Positions 59,236 through 64,000 of a stretch of DNA of 64,000 bases are shown here, one piece after another. This stretch comes from Mycobacterium sp. Marseille-P9652 (GTDB lineage Bacteria; Actinomycetota; Actinomycetes; Mycobacteriales; Mycobacteriaceae). Position numbers and translations under genes: made by a program. The notes below the pieces were generated by a model. It was not told the origin of the DNA. It worked only from the letters and a program-made list of their open reading frames with translations, and searched no databases. The stretch is from assembly GCF_902652685.1 (NCBI RefSeq), contig NZ_CACRUY010000009.1, positions 1 through 64,000 of the forward strand, read 5' to 3'. Positions within the stretch are counted from its first letter, which is position 1. Every line of letters begins with the position of its first letter.

Positions 59236-60360
59236 ATGCGCACCCGAGTCGCCGAGATGCTCGGCGTGGAATTTCCGATATGTGCTTTCAGTCACTGCCG
59301 CGACGTGGTCGCCGCGGTGACCAACGCGGGCGGGTTCGGCGTCCTCGGCGCCGTTGCCCACAGCCCGAAGCGGCTCGAGAGCGAGCTGTCGTGGATCGAC
59401 GAGCAGACGGGTGGGAAGCCCTACGGGGTGGACCTGCTGTTGCCGCCGAAATACGTTGGCGCTGAGGAGGGCGGCATCGACACCAAGCAGGCCCGCGCCC
59501 TGCTGCCAGAGGAGCACCGCGCCTTCGTCGACGATCTGCTGACCCGGTACGGCATCGCTGCGCCGGCGGATGAAACGCGGGCGTCGGCCGGCGGCCTCAA
59601 CATCTCGCCCAAGGGGTACGAGCCGCTGCTCGACGTCGCGTTCGCCCATGACATCCGGCTCATCGCCAGCGCCCTCGGGCCGCCGCCCGCGGACCTGGTG
59701 GAGCGGGCCCACAACCAGGACGTCCTGGTGGCCGCGCTTGCCGGCACCACGCGACACGCCCAGCGGCATGCGGCGGCCGGGGTCGACCTGGTGGTCGCGC
59801 AGGGCACCGAGGCCGGCGGCCACACCGGGGAGGTGTCGACCATGGTCCTGGTCCCGGAGGTGGTGGATGCGATCGCGCCGGTCCCCGTGCTGGCCGCGGG
59901 CGGGATCGGTCGGGGTCGCCAGGTCGCCGCAGCCCTCGCCCTGGGCGCGGAGGGCGTCTGGTGCGGGTCGGTGTGGCTGACCACGGAGGAGGCCGAGACC
60001 GCGCCGGTGGTCAAGGAGAAGTTCCTGGCCGCGAGCTCGTCGGACACGGTGCGGTCGCGCTCGATGACGGGCAAGCCGGCGCGCATGCTGCGGACGGCCT
60101 GGACCGAGGAGTGGGAGCGGCCCGACAGTCCCGACCCGCTGGGCATGCCGCTGCAAAGCGCGCTGGTCACCGAGCCTCAGGTCCGCATCAACCAGGCCGC
60201 CGGTCATCCCGGCGCCAAGGCCCGCGACCTGGCGACCTACTTCGTCGGGCAGGTGGTCGGCTCGCTGGACAGGGTCCGGCCGACCCGTGCGGTGGTGCTC
60301 GACATGTTCGAGGAGTTCATCGACACCATCTCGAGACTCGAGGGCCTGGTCGAGAGGTGA
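59236..60360 (+). CDS. Nitronate monooxygenase-like FMN enzyme (Rv1533-like)
   Basis: 374-residue TIM-barrel flavoprotein of the nitronate monooxygenase / 2-nitropropane dioxygenase family. FMN-phosphate binding is suggested by AAGGIGRGRQVAAALALGAEGVWCGS, and the catalytic-region His lies in AQGTEAGGHTGEV. The N-terminus has FPICAFSHCRDVVAAVTNAGGFGVLG. It oxidises nitronates such as propionate-3-nitronate or an unknown substrate. ATG 59236 is the first sensible start. It shares its strand with the AhpD-like gene (101-base gap). No link to the glycolipid pathway is apparent. Confidence 0.88.
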   Translation: MRTRVAEMLGVEFPICAFSHCRDVVAAVTNAGGFGVLGAVAHSPKRLESELSWIDEQTGGKPYGVDLLLPPKYVGAEEGGIDTKQARALLPEEHRAFVDDLLTRYGIAAPADETRASAGGLNISPKGYEPLLDVAFAHDIRLIASALGPPPADLVERAHNQDVLVAALAGTTRHAQRHAAAGVDLVVAQGTEAGGHTGEVSTMVLVPEVVDAIAPVPVLAAGGIGRGRQVAAALALGAEGVWCGSVWLTTEEAETAPVVKEKFLAASSSDTVRSRSMTGKPARMLRTAWTEEWERPDSPDPLGMPLQSALVTEPQVRINQAAGHPGAKARDLATYFVGQVVGSLDRVRPTRAVVLDMFEEFIDTISRLEGLVER

Positions 60361-60462
60361 CGCGCGGCGCGGGTCGTTTGCGCTGGTCAGCGGCAAAGTC
60401 GGGGCTGGCTGGCGCGTCGAGGTGAACGACGCGTAAAGATTCGGGAACGCCGGCGAGGGAAG

Positions 60463-60491
60463 TTGACCCGGTCAGACCCGTCGTGCATTAT
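60463..60491 (+). promoter_or_regulatory. Sigma-A-type promoter of the M-box transcript
   Basis: TTGACC at 60463-60468 and CATTAT at 60486-60491 are separated by 17 bases, ideal for a housekeeping promoter. The predicted transcription start is near 60498, a few bases before the riboswitch core, so the position supports it. Confidence 0.7.
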
Positions 60492-60504
60492 CGGTCCGGT
60501 ATGC

Positions 60505-60663
60505 ACCTCGTTAGGTGAGGCGTCTACACGAATACAGGCCACTGACCCCGAACGTCGAAAGACGCCCCGGGTCAGGACAGCTCCTCCCGGCTTAAGGGTT
60601 GAGCCCAGGTGGCTTCCGGATTTTCGGACACGTCGTGTGGTGCCAAAGCTCTGACGAGAGGGG
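60505..60663 (+). promoter_or_regulatory. M-box (ykoK-type) magnesium riboswitch
   Basis: The RNA carries the conserved parts of the M-box aptamer in order: GTTAGGTGAGGC at 60510-60521, CTACACGAATACAGGCCACTG just after it, AACGTCGAAAGACGCC at 60551-60566, and GGTGCCAAAGCTCTGACGAG at 60639-60658. M-box RNAs fold when Mg2+ is high and lower expression of what follows. In M. tuberculosis an M-box is known upstream of Rv1535, and the same gene follows here. Between the aptamer and that gene are 285 bases, including a 26-codon ORF with a very strong ribosome site, which may be the real control point. Confidence 0.92.
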
Positions 60664-60760
60664 TGCCGATCACCGACGTCGTCGGTTTCTGCTCTCCTTG
60701 CTGCGCGTACACCGTGTGCGGCCGACGCACGCGTCGTGACCATGAGGAGGTGAGGGACCC

Positions 60761-60841
60761 ATGAGCTCCAGCGACAGTCCGGACCGAAGTCCGAACTGCG
60801 TCTCGTCCCGATCCGATCTTCGGCACGACGTTTGCGGCTGA
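60761..60841 (+). CDS. 26-codon ORF in the M-box leader
   Basis: ATG 60761 to TGA 60841 encodes MSSSDSPDRSPN-CVSSRSDLRHDVCG. AGGAGG at 60745-60750 lies ten bases before it, the best ribosome site of this region, and the peptide has two Cys and many Ser/Arg residues. It is too short for a family assignment. It stands between the magnesium riboswitch and the Rv1535-like gene, so its translation could be the switch output or could influence Rho-dependent termination. A CTCCTC run in the aptamer (60581-60586) could pair with GAGGAG of the ribosome site. Confidence 0.5.
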   Translation: MSSSDSPDRSPNCVSSRSDLRHDVCG

Positions 60842-60947
60842 GTAGTCAATTTCCTCACGGGCCAAACGTTTTCCAGATCGGAACCAGCACGGGGCGGGAC
60901 GCGTCAGTCCAGTCAGTCCCAGATGGCGATCCGACCAGGAGACGATC

Positions 60948-61205
60948 ATGACCGCAGTTCTGTATGACACCGCAGTTCTCCACGACGAAGTGGTAACCGT
61001 AGCTCCCGCCCCCGTGCTGACGGTGGTGCGCGACGTCGACACGATCCCCGACACGAACCCCGCCCGCAGGCCCAAGAAGGTCACCCGCACGCCCGTCGGC
61101 GGCGGCGACCCCCTGGTGGACGGTGCGGCCCGCCTGTTGAGCATCCCGCTGCGCCACCTGTACGCGGCTCTGTGGCGGGTCGGTGTGCTCGAAGTCCAGG
61201 TCTAG
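60948..61205 (+). CDS. Small protein downstream of the M-box (Rv1535-like)
   Basis: 85-residue protein, MTAVLYDTAVLHDEVV to the end LEVQV, without a recognised domain. The N-terminal third is Val/Thr-rich, the middle is basic and Pro-rich (NPARRPKKVTRTPVGGG), and the C-terminus is an amphipathic stretch (LLSIPLRHLYAALWRVGVLEV) that could touch a membrane. AGGAG at 60937-60941 is six bases before ATG 60948. It matches Rv1535 in size class, position and M-box leader. By regulation it should be induced at low magnesium; function unknown. Confidence 0.85.
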   Translation: MTAVLYDTAVLHDEVVTVAPAPVLTVVRDVDTIPDTNPARRPKKVTRTPVGGGDPLVDGAARLLSIPLRHLYAALWRVGVLEVQV

Positions 61206-61231
61206 TCCCGGTGGGCGGCGTGCAATCGCGC

Positions 61232-61286
61232 CTCCGAGGGGCTACCCGGCTTCAGGCACCGCCTGAGGTCAGGCGGCCCCTCGGAG
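61232..61286 (+). terminator. Nested inverted repeats after the Rv1535-like gene
   Basis: An 11-base perfect repeat (CTCCGAGGGGC at 61232-61242, GCCCCTCGGAG at 61276-61286) encloses a second one (CCGCCTGA at 61259-61266, TCAGGCGG at 61269-61276). There is no U-tail, as is common in mycobacteria. It lies 27 bases after the stop and before the ileS promoter, so it likely ends the M-box transcript. Confidence 0.6.
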
Positions 61287-61334
61287 TGCCCGGCCCGTGG
61301 ATTTGCGCCGATCCGTAGAATCGACTCAGCGGCG

Positions 61335-61475
61335 TCGATCCGGCCATCACCGGGGAGCCTTCGGAAGAACGGCCGGCAGGGCCCAGTAGAACCGAACGGG
61401 TAGGCCCGTCACAGCCGTCATCGAGCGGCCGTGCGCAAGCGCGGCAAGCGGGGTGGTACCGCGGCGCCCGCGCAA
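61335..61475 (+). promoter_or_regulatory. T-box leader of ileS (translational, short stem I)
   Basis: Stem I is CCGGCC (61340-61345) paired with GGCCGG (61372-61377); it encloses ATC at 61346-61348, the isoleucine specifier codon, and the GGGGAGCCTTCGGAAGAAC loop. A GCCGTGC-GCAA-GCGCGGC hairpin follows. The T-box sequence AAGCGGGGTGGTACCGCGG is at 61446-61464, with TGGT at 61454-61457 to pair with the tRNA 3' end. Actinobacterial ileS T-boxes control translation by freeing the ribosome site when uncharged tRNA-Ile binds. TAGAAT at 61316-61321 may be the -10 hexamer. Confidence 0.92.
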
Positions 61476-61524
61476 CCTGCGTGTCGTCGTCCCCGTCGTC
61501 CAGTGATGTTGGGGCGCAGGGAGA

Positions 61525-64000
61525 ATGACGCACTTCGATACCGGAAACGCTGTGACCGACGACGCCGACTCCGTCCGGGTCTATCCGAAGCCGGCCGGCG
61601 GCGCGCCGGACTTCCCGGCGCTCGAGCTCGAGGTGCTCGACTACTGGGCGCGCGACGACACCTTCCGGGCGAGCATCGCCCGCCGCGACGGCGCACCGGA
61701 ATACGTCTTCTACGACGGGCCGCCGTTCGCCAACGGCCTGCCGCACTACGGGCACCTGCTCACCGGCTATGTCAAGGACATCGTCCCGCGGTACCGGACC
61801 ATGCGCGGCTACAAGGTCGACCGCCGTTTCGGGTGGGACACCCACGGGCTGCCCGCCGAGCTCGAGGTCGAGCGCCAGCTCGGCATCACCGACAAGTCCC
61901 AGATCGACGACATGGGGATCGCCGCGTTCAACGACGCGTGCAGGGAGTCGGTGCTGCGCTACACCGACGAATGGCGGGCGTACGTCACCCGCCAGGCGCG
62001 CTGGGTGGACTTCGACAACGACTACAAGACGCTCGACCTGCCCTACATGGAGTCGGTGATCTGGGCGTTCAAGCAGCTCTGGGACAAGGGACTGGCCTAC
62101 GAGGGCTACCGCGTGCTGCCCTACTGCTGGCGCGACGAGACCCCGTTGTCCAACCACGAGTTGCGGATGGACGACGACGTGTACCAGAGCCGGCAGGACC
62201 CGGCGATCACCGTCGGGTTCAGGGTGGTCGGCGGCGAGCTCGACGGCGCCCACCTCCTGGTGTGGACGACGACGCCGTGGACCCTGCCGTCGAACCTGGC
62301 CGTCGCGGTCAACCCGGACGTGACCTACGTCCAGATCCGGGCCGGCGACCGTCGTTTCGTGCTGGCGCAGCCGCGGCTGGCCGCCTACGCGCGCGAATTC
62401 GGGGAAGAGCCCGAGGTTTTGGGCAGTTATCGGGGCGCGGACCTGCTGGGCATGCGGTACCTGCCGCCGTTCCCGTATTTCATGGATACCGCCAACGCCT
62501 TTCAGGTGCTGCCCGGTGACTTCGTGACCACCGAGGACGGCACCGGCATCGTGCACATGGCGCCGGCCTACGGCGAGGACGACATGGCCACCACCGACAC
62601 GGTGGGCATCGTGCCGGTGACGCCCGTCGACTCCAGGGGCAGGTTCGGCGCCACCGTCCCGGACTACCAGGGGGAGCATGTCTTTTCGGCCAATGCGCGG
62701 ATCATCCGCGATTTGAAGGACGGGACCGGTGCCGCGGCGGCCAACGGCGCGGTGCTCGTCCGCCACGAAACCTACGAGCACCCGTACCCGCACTGCTGGC
62801 GGTGCCGGAATCCGTTGATCTACCGCGCCGTCTCGTCCTGGTTCGTCGCCGTCACCCAGTTCCGCGACCGCATGGTCGAATTGAACCAGCAGATCACCTG
62901 GCATCCCGACCACGTGAAGGACGGTCAGTTCGGCAAGTGGCTGCAGGGCGCTCGCGACTGGTCGATCTCGCGAAACCGCTACTGGGGCACACCGATTCCG
63001 GTGTGGAAGTCCGACGACCCGGCCTACCCGCGCATCGACGTGTACGGCAGTCTCGACGAACTCGAGCGGGATTTCGGTGTGCGGCCCACCAACCTGCACC
63101 GGCCCTACATCGACGAACTCACCCGGCCGAACCCCGACGACCCGACCGGCCGCAGCACGATGCGGCGCATCCCAGACGTCCTCGACGTGTGGTTCGACTC
63201 CGGCTCGATGCCCTACGCGCAGGTGCACTACCCGTTCGAGAACCGCGACTGGTTCGACGGCCACTACCCCGGGGACTTCATCGTCGAGTACATCGGGCAG
63301 ACCCGCGGCTGGTTCTACACTCTGCACGTGCTGGCCACCGCGCTGTTCGATCGCCCGTCGTTCAAAACCTGTGTCGCGCACGGGATCGTGCTGGGCTCCG
63401 ACGGGCAGAAGATGAGCAAGTCGCTGCGCAACTACCCGGACGTGTCCGAGGTGTTCGACCGCGACGGCTCGGACGCGATGCGCTGGTTCCTGATGGCGTC
63501 GCCGATCCTGCGGGGCGGCAATCTGATCGTCACCGAGCAGGGCATCCGCGAGGGCGTGCGCCAGGTCCAGCTGCCGCTGTGGAACGCCTACAGCTTCCTG
63601 GCCCTCTACGCGCCGAAGGCCGGCGCCTGGCGCACCGACTCGGCACACGTGCTCGACCGCTACATCCTGGCCAAGCTGGCCGTGCTGCGCGACGACCTCA
63701 CTGCGGAAATGGAGGCGTGCGACATCTCGCGGGCCTGCGAGCAGCTGCGACAATTCACCGAGGCATTGACGAATTGGTATGTGCGAAGGTCACGTTCGCG
63801 CTTCTGGACCGAGGACGTCGACGCCATCGACACGCTCCACACCGTGCTGGAGGTGACGGCTCGGCTGGCTGCCCCGCTGCTTCCGTCGGTCACCGAGATC
63901 ATCTGGCGCGGGCTGACCGGCGGGCGCTCGGTGCATCTCACCGACTGGCCCGAGGACGGCGTCGTACCGGCGGATCCCGACCTGGTCGCCGCGATGGACC
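61525..64000 (+). CDS. ileS: Isoleucyl-tRNA synthetase (3' end outside window)
   Basis: Class I aminoacyl-tRNA synthetase that charges tRNA-Ile. About 825 codons are present with no stop, so the C-terminal anticodon/zinc region is cut off. The HIGH motif is HYGH (74-77, in [11 protein letters not shown]) and KMSKS is at 629-633 ([10 protein letters not shown]). The editing domain has [15 protein letters not shown] and [10 protein letters not shown]. Two starts are possible: ATG 61525, or GTG 61552 (GGAA five bases before it), which gives the shorter N-terminus MTDDADSV closer to what I remember of the M. tuberculosis protein. A T-box leader controls it. It lies where Rv1536 lies in M. tuberculosis. 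Confidence 0.97.
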   Translation, partial: MTHFDTGNAVTDDADSVRVYPKPAGGAPDFPALELEVLDYWARDDTFRASIARRDGAPEYVFYDGPPFANGLPHYGHLLTGYVKDIVPRYRTMRGYKVDRRFGWDTHGLPAELEVERQLGITDKSQIDDMGIAAFNDACRESVLRYTDEWRAYVTRQARWVDFDNDYKTLDLPYMESVIWAFKQLWDKGLAYEGYRVLPYCWRDETPLSNHELRMDDDVYQSRQDPAITVGFRVVGGELDGAHLLVWTTTPWTLPSNLAVAVNPDVTYVQIRAGDRRFVLAQPRLAAYAREFGEEPEVLGSYRGADLLGMRYLPPFPYFMDTANAFQVLPGDFVTTEDGTGIVHMAPAYGEDDMATTDTVGIVPVTPVDSRGRFGATVPDYQGEHVFSANARIIRDLKDGTGAAAANGAVLVRHETYEHPYPHCWRCRNPLIYRAVSSWFVAVTQFRDRMVELNQQITWHPDHVKDGQFGKWLQGARDWSISRNRYWGTPIPVWKSDDPAYPRIDVYGSLDELERDFGVRPTNLHRPYIDELTRPNPDDPTGRSTMRRIPDVLDVWFDSGSMPYAQVHYPFENRDWFDGHYPGDFIVEYIGQTRGWFYTLHVLATALFDRPSFKTCVAHGIVLGSDGQKMSKSLRNYPDVSEVFDRDGSDAMRWFLMASPILRGGNLIVTEQGIREGVRQVQLPLWNAYSFLALYAPKAGAWRTDSAHVLDRYILAKLAVLRDDLTAEMEACDISRACEQLRQFTEALTNWYVRRSRSRFWTEDVDAIDTLHTVLEVTARLAAPLLPSVTEIIWRGLTGGRSVHLTDWPEDGVVPADPDLVAAMD

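Overview
This is a high-GC actinobacterial window from a slow-growing Mycobacterium. The two edges match the order I remember from M. tuberculosis between about Rv1491c and Rv1536. On the left are a TVP38-type membrane protein, mutA, mutB, meaB and lipL. On the right are a GAP-family protein, a glycosyltransferase, fadD25, mmpL12, an Rv1523-type methyltransferase, paired GT1 glycosyltransferases, wbbL2, papA4, pks5, Rv1531- and Rv1533-like genes, an Rv1535-like gene and ileS. The interval between is the lipooligosaccharide (LOS)-type cell-surface glycolipid locus, which is much richer here than in M. tuberculosis. The species cannot be named from the sequence; LOS producers such as the M. kansasii / M. 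gastri / M. marinum relatives are the natural comparison.

Layout. 1-10.1 kb: end of a sensor histidine kinase, TVP38/DedA-like protein, methylmalonyl-CoA mutase (mutA, mutB), an extra membrane protein, meaB and the lipL esterase. 10.1-14.7 kb: acyltransferase/SGNH protein, GtrA-like protein and a large membrane protein. 14.9-23.0 kb: a minus-strand set for one nucleotide sugar: glucose-1-phosphate cytidylyltransferase, RmlC-like epimerase, C-methyltransferase, PLP aminotransferase, ATP-grasp ligase, phosphatase/SDR fusion, TylF-type O-methyltransferase and CDP-glucose 4,6-dehydratase. Several genes overlap at ATGA or GTGA junctions. 23-26.4 kb: two GT2 enzymes and an SDR. 26.4-30.5 kb: a gene graveyard with remnants of a methyltransferase, a GT2, a CDP-glucose dehydratase and an SDR, around one intact acyltransferase and one gtrA. 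30.5-40.1 kb: methyltransferase, GT2, a second aminotransferase with a decayed duplicate beside it, an FAD/NAD(P) protein, a NeuD/PglD-type acyltransferase, a GT-C-like membrane protein, the GAP transporter and a GT2. 40.2-57.8 kb: lipid part of the pathway (fadD25, mmpL12, papA4, pks5) interleaved with tailoring transferases. 58.5-64 kb: AhpD-like and nitronate-monooxygenase-like genes, an M-box magnesium riboswitch ahead of a 26-codon ORF and an Rv1535-like gene, then a T-box leader and ileS, which is cut by the window edge.

How the genes fit together (inference). Pks5 would make polymethyl-branched acyl chains, FadD25 would activate a fatty acid and PapA4 would acylate the sugar core. The GT1 and GT2 enzymes and wbbL2 would extend the glycan, MmpL12 and the GAP protein would export it, and mutAB would link methylmalonyl-CoA metabolism to Pks5 extender units. 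The 15-23 kb set has the activities expected for a 3-C-methyl, 4-N-acylamino, O-methylated 6-deoxyhexose of the N-acyl-kansosamine kind. The aminotransferase at 32.4 kb and the NeuD-like enzyme at 35.8 kb could make a second N-acylated 4-amino-4,6-dideoxy sugar.
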